Shown one piece after another: positions 49,630-58,064 of a DNA stretch of 64,000 bases (its first letter is position 1; every line of letters starts with the position of its first letter). A model generated the notes under the pieces. The model was not told where the DNA came from. It made no database searches and saw nothing but the letters and a program-made list of their open reading frames with translations. The stretch comes from Panonychus citri. Taxonomy: Eukaryota > Arthropoda > Arachnida > Trombidiformes > Tetranychidae. The DNA is taken from positions 1-64,000 of the forward strand of contig NW_026515456.1 of the NCBI RefSeq assembly GCF_014898815.1, in the 5' to 3' direction. The translations under genes and the position numbers were made by a program.

Positions 49630-50052
49630 TTGAGAGTTTCAATTGTATGAGAAAGAAGATGAAAAAGTAGGAGGATGAAGATGAAGACGAGAGAGTAGAA
49701 CAGGGGAAATGTTTCGATTATAAGGAAAAGTAAGACAAAAATCCTGAACTGGTTCCGATAAGCTGAACATTTCGAATTGGAATAATTTATCGTTTTGAGT
49801 GAAGTTTATGCTTCCCTCTGATGAACTAGAATTGTAACTTATTCTAACGAACCAAAGTGGCGCGAATTGGTAGTTTCTTCTAACGGAAGATTAAAGAGTA
49901 AAGAAGATGAAATAATCAACGAAATGGCCTAAATTGATGAATATTAATTCGATGATCGAATCAATTTGTTATGGATTTGATTTCATGCAGCATTGTTTTT
50001 ACGAATCTGCCAACTGTCTTCCAGTTCTCATTGACGAATAAAAACTGAATTA
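49630..50052 (+). repeat. Duplicated block (partner 15596-16037)
   Basis: Leader-like GAGAGTTTCAATTGTATGAG, a purine tract shorter than in the 15.6 kb copy, then an F-box tail relic. The two copies are the same over about 420 bp, apart from a few substitutions and trinucleotide-scale length changes. Confidence 0.75.
49921..50041 (+). pseudogene. F-box/LRR C-terminal tail remnant
   Basis: GAAATGGCCTAAATTGATGA, then a CYGFDFMQHCFYESANCLP-like tail ending LIDE-TAA (stop 50039-50041). The better preserved partner of 15906-16026. Confidence 0.7.
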
Positions 50053-50477
50053 AACTTCAATAATTGTCAAAGTTTGATATCACTTATGTTAAATATTTCA
50101 TTTTTCGTCCGCTCTCATGTCAAAGAAACCAAAGATCACGAATTGATGATTAAGAGATGACCGGTTTTCAGATGAAAGCGCATCGAGCTTCGGTGTCCAC
50201 TTCTATTCATTCTTTCTACATTAACTAACAAAGATAATAACTCGAAATTATTAATATCAAACAGATTTATATTCTCAATTCGGAATATTCCTCAACCAAT
50301 CTTCAATTGAAATCTTTAAAATCAACAATAATCACAATCAAGATGAGCGCCATTGAAGTTACCCTTTCCTGTCAACGGAGGCATAAAGTACAAGAAACTA
50401 TCAGCTGATATTTAGAAGGAACCGATTAAATTTAAAATTTTTGTTGATCTCTTTAAATTGAAATTTTCAAGTGAATT
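50053..50477. other. Array spacer with second promoter type
   Basis: From about 50200 it matches 30240-30517 and 44450-44726. No gene was seen. Confidence 0.55.
50394..50423 (+). promoter_or_regulatory. Array promoter module, second type
   Basis: GAAACTATCAGCTGATATTT then AGAAGGAACC, CAGCTG 50402-50407, 55 bp before the ATG at 50478. The GAGGGAAAC half is mutated. Confidence 0.5.
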
Positions 50478-52067
50478 ATGTCAATTAACAAACTACCAAA
50501 CGAGTGTCTCTATATGATTTTGGACCATTTCAATGGATTCGAAGAGTTGATCCGATTGTCCAAAGGTAAGGTCGAGATTATGTTTAGATGATGAAATTCA
50601 AAACTTCTTTACTTTTCCTTGATTCTAAAGTTTGTTCGAGATGGTCCGATTTAATTACGCTCAGATTTAATCGAGTTAAATATCTTCAAATGATGTCTGG
50701 TAGTAAGTTAATTTCGTATTGATCTGTTTATTATTTTATTAATACTTTTATTCAAATTTTTTAGGAAAAGTTAAAGTTGATTATGGTGCGTACAGTTTGA
50801 TGATGCCCGATGATACGTATATGATTATGTATGGTAAGTTAATTTCTCATTGATCGGTTCATTATTTTATTAATACTTGTTTCCAATTTTTGCAATCGAA
50901 GATGAAGTTGATTATATTGATGCGAACAGTTTGTGGATTAATCCTAATACGAATTGGAATGATTATAATTTATTCGAATGGTTTCCGAATATTAAGGTAA
51001 TTAATGAATTGTTTTGAATCAAAATTATGTTGCTTTCTAATCGTTTTTTAATTTGACGTTAGATTATAAACACTGCGTCCTTGCGTCCTTATGAATCTTA
51101 CAATTTACCAGAAATTGTCAAAAATAATCCACAAATAAAGGGATTAATCGGTATGGATCACTTACATGAAGATGGTTACTTGGAAAATATCGAGATGTGC
51201 GATTCAGAATTTAATTTCGATTATAAAAAAGTTTTTCGACCTGATCAGTTAAAACAAGTTCGCTGCTACGATTTTCATATGAAAGATCTTCCTTCATTCA
51301 TTGAATATTTTCCTAATTTGAAGCGACTCAACTTGCGACTCTATAAAGGTGAGATTCAACTTCAATTAATCTTCCGATTATTTCATATGATTAATATCTT
51401 TTAGGGTCAGGGAAATGGTGGAAGTCTAATGTACCGGACGGTGTTTTTTACAATGGACCAAATTTGTCTTCGTTAAAGATTCTTGAATTGATTACAGGTG
51501 ATTTGGTTAAACAATTCACCGGATTTCATTTCATGGATTTTTGTCCCTCTTTGGAAAGCGCTTTCTTCTATTGTTGGGCAAAGGATGTTTATATAGATGA
51601 ATCGATAAAGAATTACAATCTAAGAGATTTGAATATCGTTAATGTAAGTCAATCATCGAGTTTATAAAATTATCATTAATTGTTTTCTTTAGTTTCAGTT
51701 CGATAGTTTTTCGTGGCCACTACTTAAAAAACTGGTGTCTAAATTTCCTAATGTGCAACATCTAGCAATCAGATATATTGCTGAGCTTGTTGTTAGTAAA
51801 TTTCATTTAGATGAATTGATAAAATTATTACCAAAGTTGAAGTTATTGGACTTACGGGTATCTAATACATTCAAATCGGATGATTTTCTGTCCAAATATT
51901 GTGTCAAAGAGAATCGACCAATTGAACTTTATTACAGTCGCACAAATGAACCCACCGAATGGCCTAAATTGGATGAGACTGACGAGCCAATTTGCTATGG
52001 ATTCGATTTCATGAAACATTGTTTCTACAAAACAAGCGACTGTCTTCCAGATCTCATTGATGAATAA
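50478..52067 (+). CDS. F-box/LRR protein with an extra exon
   Basis: Join 50478-50565, 50631-50702, 50765-50833, 50902-50996, 51063-51348, 51405-51643, 51693-52067: 407 codons, fully open. F-box MSINKLPNECLYMILDHFNG, VCSRWSDLITLRFNRVKYL. The 69-nt third exon (KVKVDYGAYSLMMPDDTYMI) looks like a diverged duplicate of the normal exon 3 that follows (DEVDYIDANSLWINPNTNWN). Its flanking introns are near-copies of each other. Exon 4b begins with an unusual SGKWWKSNVPDG, because splicing uses an acceptor 30 nt upstream of the usual one. Then LKILELITGDL, NYNLRDLNIVNV, DLRVSNTFKSDDFLSKYC, YGFDFMKHCFYKTS and LIDE. Longest member of the array. Confidence 0.88.
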
Positions 52068-52103
52068 AAACGATTACTTAATCACAAGTTTGATTATTCA
52101 CTA

Positions 52104-52270
52104 CAGTAGTGATTTCACTTAGAGCAACAACGAATTCATAGTCTCCCCCTATCGGGTTAGTGTCATTAGGCTTGGAAAAGGTAAAAGGTTAGTTCACCTT
52201 TTTTATAAGAAATTAACCTTTCTGGTTATGTAGAGAGCGCTGAAATTTGCTCTTAGTGAGACCACTACTG
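52104..52270. mobile_element. Tc1/mariner-type MITE, 167 bp
   Basis: Ends CAGTAGTGATTTCACTTAGA and its inverse (TCTTAGTGAGACCACTACTG), flanked by TA on both sides (52102-52103, 52271-52272). It has no coding capacity. A second copy lies at 54973-55133. The related spacer at about 25058 reads ATTATTCACTAAGTTTTG without the element. TA duplication and CAGT ends point to the Tc1/mariner group by convention. Confidence 0.85.
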
Positions 52271-52498
52271 TATAAGTTTTGTTAAGTATCCATATGGTAA
52301 TTAAAATAAATTGGTTAATCATATCACAATATAATTTTCTGCATTCTTTTTCTTACCAATTGATATTGAGTTTATTAATAAAATATACGATTGTGCATCT
52401 ATCATGTTTCGAGGTGAAAGTTGAAAGTTAATTTTTTATCGTCTTATGGACGAATAGATCGCTTTCGTTAATTATTTTTGGTTAATTCGAGCAACTTA

Positions 52499-52747
52499 CA
52501 GTATTTCCCGATTGAAGAAACCAAAACGACTTTTAATTGTGATTGATTAAGTAATTCTAAGTCGAAATTAAATTTAAATGTATGATGATTTTGAATATTA
52601 AACTTCATTTCTAAACCGATTTTCGCTTTAAAATTAATCAAATAATGAGGGTCCGAAGTCTCGTATCATTGATTTCGATTAGTATACGAGTAAAACCATT
52701 GGAGTTTCTATAAATGAAAACTTGGTTTCTTCAATCGGGAAACACTG
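52499..52747. mobile_element. TA-flanked MITE, 249 bp
   Basis: Inverted ends CAGTATTTCCCGATTGAAGA and TCTTCAATCGGGAAACACTG, flanked by TA (52497-52498 and 52748-52749). The unoccupied site is in the window: GAGCAACTTATATTCTTC at about 21399 and 35636. Non-coding interior. Unrelated in sequence to the 167-bp element. Confidence 0.88.
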
Positions 52748-52833
52748 TATATTCTTCATGAAGGTAAATCAATTGGTCATGAAGATTCTGCTCTAATCTA
52801 ATTAAGATCCGATATTCGATTTTTATTCATTTG

Positions 52834-52884
52834 AAAAAAGCGCTTTATCTCAATAATTAATCAGCTGTTTTTCACGAGGTAAAC
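52834..52884 (+). promoter_or_regulatory. Shared array promoter module
   Basis: GAAAAAAGCGCTTTATCTCA, TAATTAATCAGCTG (CAGCTG 52862-52867) and CACGAGGTAAAC, about 100 bp before the ATG at 52985. Confidence 0.58.
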
Positions 52885-52984
52885 TAATTTTGCTGATTAA
52901 TCATTAATAATGTTATTCAATGAAAAGTTATCGGCATTTCCATAAGTTTACAGATCAATTATACGTGAATTGTGCTTTTTAATT

Positions 52985-54418
52985 ATGTCACTAAACGATT
53001 TACCTGATATTTGTCTTTGGAAAATCTTTGGAAATTTCCATGAGGCCAAAGATTTGATTCGATTGTCTAAAGGTAAGATTAAGATTCCGTTAAGTTGATG
53101 AAATTCTTATGCTTATTTACTTTCACTTGATTCTTAAGTTTGTTCTAGATGGTCCGATTTAATTACACCGAGATTTAGGCGTGTGAAATATCTTCAAATG
53201 ATGGACGTTGATAGTAGTAAGTTAATTTCTCATTGATCCATTCATTGGTTTATTAATACTTGTTTCCAATTTTTGCAATCGAAGATGAAGTTGATTATAT
53301 AAATGCGAACAGTTTGTGGATTAATCCTAATACGAATTGGAATGATTATAATTTATTCGAATGGTTTCCGAATATTAAGGTAATTAATGAATTGTTTTGA
53401 ATCAAAATTATGTTGCTTTCTAATCCACAAATAAAGGGATTAATCGGTATGGATCACTTACTTAAAGATGGTTACTTGGAAAATATCGAGATGTGCGCTC
53501 CAGAATTTAATTTCGATTATAAAAAAGTTTTTCGACCTGATCAGTTAAAACAAGTTCACAGCCGATACTTTTATATGGATGATCTTCCATCATTCATTGA
53601 ATATTTTCCGAATTTGAAGCGACTTCACTTAAACCTCTGTAAAGGTGAGATACAACTTCAATTAATCTTTCGATTGTTTCTTATGATTAATATCTTCTTA
53701 CGTTTTTTATTTTAGAGGACCCAGTTTTTTACAACTTTTGTGAAGTTTTTTACAATGGCCTGAATTTGTCCGCGTTAAAGATTCTTGGACTTTGTACAAA
53801 CGGCTTTGCTGCAAAATTTAATGGATTTCATTTTATGAACTTTTGTCCATCTTTGGAAAGCGCTTTCTTCCTGTGTATGTCATATGATATTCATGAAGAT
53901 GAGCCGATAAAGAATTACAATCTAAGAGATTTGGTTATCGAGAATGTAAGCTAAATCATTGAGTTATAAATGTTTATAAAATTTTATTTGATTTCTTTTT
54001 AAATGTTTATAAGATAATCATTAATTTTTTTCTTTAGCTTTGCTTTGGTTGTTTTCTGTGGCCACCTCTTAAAAAACTGGTGTCTAAATTTCCTAATTTA
54101 CAACATTTAGCAATCAGAAATTTTGATATGCTTGATGATAGCCATCTTGATTTAGAAGAATTGATACAATTAATACCTAAGTTGAAGATATTGGACTTAC
54201 GGAAATGTGAGAAAGTGACGCAAAAATCAGCTGATTTTCTGTCCAAATATTGTGTCAAAGAGAATCGATCAATTGCATTATATTACGATTGTGAAAACGA
54301 ACCCACCGAATGGCCTAAATTGGTGGATACTTACGAACCAATTTGCTATGGATTCGATTTCATGAAACATTGTTTTTATAAGAACTTTTCCTACCATCCG
54401 TATCTGATTGATGAGTGA
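52985..54418 (+). pseudogene. F-box/LRR gene that lost the exon 4a acceptor
   Basis: Exons 52985-53072, 53139-53216, 53285-53379, then exon 4a without its 5' end (to 53644), 53716-53945 and 54038-54418. A deletion joins intron 3 (TTGCTTTCTAAT) to the middle of exon 4a (CCACAAATAAAGGG), removing the usual splice acceptor and the first ~20 codons. A weak AAATAAAG/GG acceptor at 53438 would keep the frame, so a shortened protein is conceivable. All else is open: F-box MSLNDLPDICLWKIFGNF, NIEMCAPEFNFDYKKVFRPD, an internal duplication VFYNFCEVFYN at the start of 4b, LKILGLCTNGF, NYNLRDLVIENV, DLRKCEKVTQKSADFLSKYC, LIDE. Probably a recent pseudogene or a shortened gene. Confidence 0.7.
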
Positions 54419-54972
54419 AAACCTCACAATCCTTGGTATCTTGCGAGAACTTTTCAGCCGATCAGACCAAGTGAAACAAGAACAACAGATAAATTTTCGT
54501 TAATACTTAGTATTCATACTAATATATCGACTCAAGCTGATGACTCAGTCACTTCAACAATCGACTGACTTGAATCAATCAAAATGCCAACCAAATCATG
54601 ATGTTGATTATTTACTACAGTAATATTCCCACTTGAGTTGTATTTTTTTACTTTATACATCTCTCATAATTAAAGGTATCATATCACATTTAATTGTATT
54701 ATATTTTATAATATATTTTCTGTAATTATTTCATTTCTTACGAACTGATACGAGTTATACACGAGCTACTTATTATTGTTTGATGAAACAAAAGCATATG
54801 ACACATAAAAACGTCGAAAGAGACGATCGAAAAACGGTGATCATGTCACCATCACAACTCATTTTGTCTTATCCAAAAAAAGCGCTTGTTCTTAGTAATT
54901 AATCAGCTGTTTTTCGAGTGACTTCACTCCTTTCAAATTACTACCTCAACATTTCTACACGTTTTTTAATTA
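54419..54972. other. Conserved array spacer
   Basis: Related to 18077-18660, and from 54760 to the upstream region of other genes (ACAAAAGCATATGACACATA, CATTTTGTCTTATCC). It includes the module at 54875-54920. Confidence 0.55.
54875..54920 (+). promoter_or_regulatory. Shared array promoter module
   Basis: AAAAAAAGCGCTTGTTCTTA, TAATTAATCAGCTG (CAGCTG 54904-54909) and TTCGAGTGAC. A MITE now separates it from the ATG at 55165. Confidence 0.5.
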
Positions 54973-55133
54973 AAGAAGTGATTTCACTTAGAGCAACAAC
55001 GAATTCATAGTCTCCTCCTATCGGGTTAGTGTCATTAGAAAAGGTAAAAGGTTAGTTCACCTTTTTTATAAGAAATTAACCTTTTTGGTTATGTAGAGGG
55101 CGCTGAAATTTGCTCTTAGTGAGACCACTACTG
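54973..55133. mobile_element. Tc1/mariner-type MITE, second copy, 161 bp
   Basis: Same family as 52104-52270 (GTGATTTCACTTAGAGCAAC... GAGACCACTACTG), with a mutated left tip (AAGA for CAGT). TA at 54971-54972 and 55134-55135. The unoccupied site is at about 19690 (GAATTATTAATTAGTGGAAT), which has a single TA. It inserted in the leader of the 55165 pseudogene. Confidence 0.85.
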
Positions 55134-55164
55134 TATTAATTAGTGAAATTATACAATTGTAATT

Positions 55165-55714
55165 ATGTCATTTAACGATTTACCTGATATTTGTCTTTGG
55201 AAATGTCCATGAGGCCAAAGATTTGATTCGATTGTCTAAAGGTAAGATTAAGATTCCGTTAAGATGATGAAATTTTAAAACTTCTTTACTTTCCCTTGAT
55301 TCTAAAGTTTGTTCGAGATGGTCCGATTTAATTACACCGAGATTTAGGCGTGTGAAATATCTTCAAATGATGGACGTTGATAGTAGTAAGTTAATTTCTC
55401 ATTGATCCATTCATTGGTTTATTAATACTTGTTTCCAATTTTTGCAATCGAAGATGAAGTTGATTATATAAATGCGAACAGTTGTTACAGTATATTGTAT
55501 CAAAGAGAATCGATCAATTGTAATTTATTACAATTGTGAAAACGAACCCATCGAATGGCCTAAATTGGTGAATACTCGCGAACAAATTGTCTACGGATTC
55601 GATTTTATGAAACATTGTTTTTATAAAACTTTCAATTCTCTTCCAGTTCACATTGATGAACTAAGATCGACTGACTTGAATGAACAAAAAAGTCCAAATA
55701 AATCACGAGGCTGA
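55165..55714 (+). pseudogene. F-box/LRR pseudogene with internal deletion
   Basis: Exon 1 (MSFNDLPDICLWK) has an 11-bp deletion that shifts the frame (TGGAAATGTCCATGAG). Exon 2 from about 55310 and the start of exon 3 (VDYINANS) remain. Exon 3 then jumps directly into exon 5 at YCIKENRSIVIYYNCENEP, losing all of exon 4. The tail reads YGFDFMKHCFYKTFNSLPVH and runs past the usual stop (DELRSTDLNEQ...). It shares GTTGATAGTAGTAAGTTAAT with 52985, so it is a damaged close relative of that gene. Confidence 0.8.
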
Positions 55715-55996
55715 TTATTCACTATGTTTATTAAATATCTGCTCAGCAATTAAAATCATCGTGGTACATTGTATTATTATAATTATTTTCCTTATTTCAT
55801 TTCATACGAACTGATATACATGTATTTACTATTATTGTTTGGCGATAACAAAAGCATTTGACACATAGAAACGTCACCAAAAATGATGAGGGGAAAAAGG
55901 AAGTGAAAATATCGTTATTATGAAATTCAATAGATTCATGAAGGAAACATGTTAACATTTTTTCTTCTTCTTTCTAATTCATTCTTAAGATAAATA
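55715..55996. other. Array spacer
   Basis: Paralogue of 18350-18570 (ACGAACTGATA, AAAAATGATGAGGGG), interrupted at 55995 by the next element. Confidence 0.55.
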
Positions 55997-56473
55997 CAGT
56001 CACACCTCTCTAATCGCCCCCTCTATCATGTCACAAATTCTTTAATTTCACGATTTAATTTTTCCCCGATTAAGGAGATAGAGAATATAGTTGTAATATG
56101 TCACGCTCTCCAATCTCACAATCACACTATTTTAGGGCAATTTGTGAGATTCACCATGGTAATTGTGTTTTTGTCCAATGAAAATGAGCTAATCTGGCTC
56201 AAATTATGGAATCAGCCAGTAAATTGCATCATTTTTTTGAGAGCATCCCAAAGATTATCATTACAGAAAGAGAAAAAGTTAATAAGTTAAAAGAAATAAT
56301 GAAGAGGTTTAAGGATCAATTCAGTGTTGTAAATAAGATTCCAAGAAGTAAATGCAAAAAAATTGATTTTCACCTCTATAATTAAGAATTAATAGATTTC
56401 CATAAAGTCACAATTTCCCAAATTTCACAAGTTTTTTGGGTCCGGTGGGGGTGAAATTAGAGAGGTGTGACTG
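55997..56473. mobile_element. TA-flanked inverted-repeat element, pogo/mariner-like, 477 bp
   Basis: Ends CAGTCACACCTCTCTAAT and ATTAGAGAGGTGTGACTG, with TA at 55995-55996 and 56474-56475. The unoccupied paralogous site AAGATAAATAATTCTTTT at about 18560 (also 48632) shows a single TA, which fixes the insertion precisely. The interior is AT-rich with a possible decayed coding stretch (GAGAGCATCCCAAAGATTAT, AGAAATAATGAAGAGGTTTA) but no open frame. The CAGTCA..CCTCT ends recall pogo/Tigger elements; assignment is tentative. Confidence 0.9.
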
Positions 56474-56627
56474 TAATTCTTTTGGATAATATCATCTAAG
56501 GTTCAATAATACTTGTAGAATACAATGAGTGTCAGGGTCACCATCGTAATAGAAGATCGGATCGATCGAGGAATCGAAACTCTTCCCACCTTTAGAATAA
56601 ATTGATTTCAAGTGAATTATTTAAATT
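56474..56627. other. Array spacer
   Basis: Continuation of the interrupted spacer (ACAATGAGTGTCAGGGTCAC), paralogous to 18597-18733. Confidence 0.6.
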
Positions 56628-56824
56628 AATAATCTACCAAACGAGTGTCTTTATATGATTTTGGACCATTTCAATGGATTAGAAGAAAATTTGTGAAAGG
56701 AACCAAATTAATAGCCCAAATGGGACACTACTCAGTAATTAATTGTCTACGGATTCGATTTCATGAAACATTATTTTTATAAAACCTAAAATTACTTTCG
56801 GATTTGCTTGATGAAGATAAATAA
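56628..56824 (+). pseudogene. Internally deleted F-box pseudogene
   Basis: Exon-1 words (AATCTACCAAACGAGTGTCT) joined to the tail, as at 18734-18927, with further substitutions (CAAATTAATAGCCCAAATGG). Tail stop TAA at 56822-56824. Confidence 0.72.
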
Positions 56825-57104
56825 ATTTCTAATTAAGCTGAAAGTCAATTAATTCAACATAATAACAATTGAAATAACGAGTTTCCAAAGCGAGTCAAGA
56901 AATTAAAACACGATTGAGCATCTATCATGTTTCGAGGTGAAAGATGAAAGTTCATTTTTGATCCAATTTTACGAATTGGTCATTGCGATAACTCACCATG
57001 TTAATATTTCGAGACACTTATACTCTTAATGAGGGTAAATTAATTGGTTATAAAGATTCTGCTCTAATCTAATTAAGATCCGATATTCGATTTCTATTCA
57101 TCCG

Positions 57105-57155
57105 AAAAAAGCGCTTTGTCTTAACAATCGATCAGCTGTTCTTTACGAGGGAAAC
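57105..57155 (+). promoter_or_regulatory. Shared array promoter module, displaced by transposons
   Basis: GAAAAAAGCGCTTTGTCTTA, ATCGATCAGCTG (CAGCTG 57133-57138) and TACGAGGGAAAC. It would lie about 116 bp before the ATG at 58065 if the 57184-57996 insertion and one TTA were removed. It is now about 930 bp away. Confidence 0.58.
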
Positions 57156-57183
57156 CAATTTTGCTGATTAATCATTAATGTTA

Positions 57184-57996
57184 GGACTTATCCGAAATGG
57201 GTAAGGCATAAGATATGTCCGTCAGCTCGATATCTTCAATTTTCAGCTGATTTTTTTCTCGGCTTGAAGTTCGGTTTGATTGTTTCAGGCCCTCCGGGCC
57301 TTTCTTTTGTCATGGCGACCCTTATTAGCGAAGACCTAACCTAACCTAATTTAAACAAACATAATTAACTGAACAATTAAGTCCATTTTCATATGTAGCT
57401 TGAACTTTAAGCCGAAAAAAAATCAGCTCAAAGTGAAGATATCGAGCTGACGGACATATCTTATGCCTTACCCCGAAATGTGTAGTATTTACTACATACT
57501 ACTCTAGATAGTATTTACTAGATAGAAAATACTTAAAAGTAGCATCCGAATCACCTACTAGTTAGAACGCCATCTATCGTAATTAAATTCAACTAAGGTT
57601 TAATATTCCAATGTTCTATCAATACAAAAACATCAATTAAAGGATTATTTAATTTTTTTATTTATTTTAATTAAATTAATAGATGTAGTACTGTCGAAAA
57701 TTAATCAAATTTTATCTTTAAAAATTATTAACTAAAATTTTTGTTTATGGCGGGCTCATTTTTCATTAAAAACAATAGTAAAGTCTTTGTTTACCTTAGC
57801 AACCCAAAAGTAGTGTGAGGGGATGAAAAGTAGATGAGCAAAATCACCGACTAGATTTCCACCCCTATACTATCCCTAATGCCATGGTAACCACTAAATA
57901 GTTTAGTGTAAATTTTCAGATTCGGACAGTACTACTTGGGCGGAGCTACTAGTTAGTGTTAGCAACTAGTAAAAACTACTCATTTCGGATAAGTCC
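57184..57996. mobile_element. Inverted-repeat element with TTA duplication, 813 bp, carrying a nested element
   Basis: Ends GGACTTATCCGAAATG and CATTTCGGATAAGTCC; the repeat continues inward as GTAGTATTTACTA / TAGTAAAAACTAC once the nested element is removed. Flanked by TTA (57181-57183, 57997-57999). The unoccupied paralogue is ATTAATGTTATTCAATG at about 21568. A 3-bp TTA duplication is typical of PIF/Harbinger-type elements. No transposase frame was seen, so it is a non-autonomous copy of about 530 bp without its guest. Confidence 0.88.
57200..57472. mobile_element. Nested foldback MITE, 273 bp, 8-bp target duplication
   Basis: Ends GGTAAGGCATAAGATATG and CATATCTTATGCCTTACC, with inverted repeats about 70 bp long. 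It is flanked by CCGAAATG at 57192-57199 and 57473-57480, an 8-bp duplication taken from the host element's own terminal repeat. Eight-bp duplications fit hAT, P or Merlin-like groups; I cannot choose between them. The loop contains CCTAACCTAACCTAA. A decayed end of the same family may lie at 16191-16250. Confidence 0.88.
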
Positions 57997-58064
57997 TTAT
58001 TCAATTTTCATGATAAGACTCATCTGATAAGTTATCGTCATTTCTTTAAGTTTACAAATCAATA

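Larger units (their letters stand above)
52273..52984. other. Array spacer
   Basis: Apart from the element at 52499-52747 and the promoter module, this matches spacers near 21290-21641 and 23230-23547. No gene was seen. Confidence 0.55.

Noticed and set aside
57335..57349. CCTAACCTAACCTAA resembling the arthropod TTAGG telomere repeat
   Set aside because: Only three units, inside the loop of a MITE; not an interstitial telomere array.
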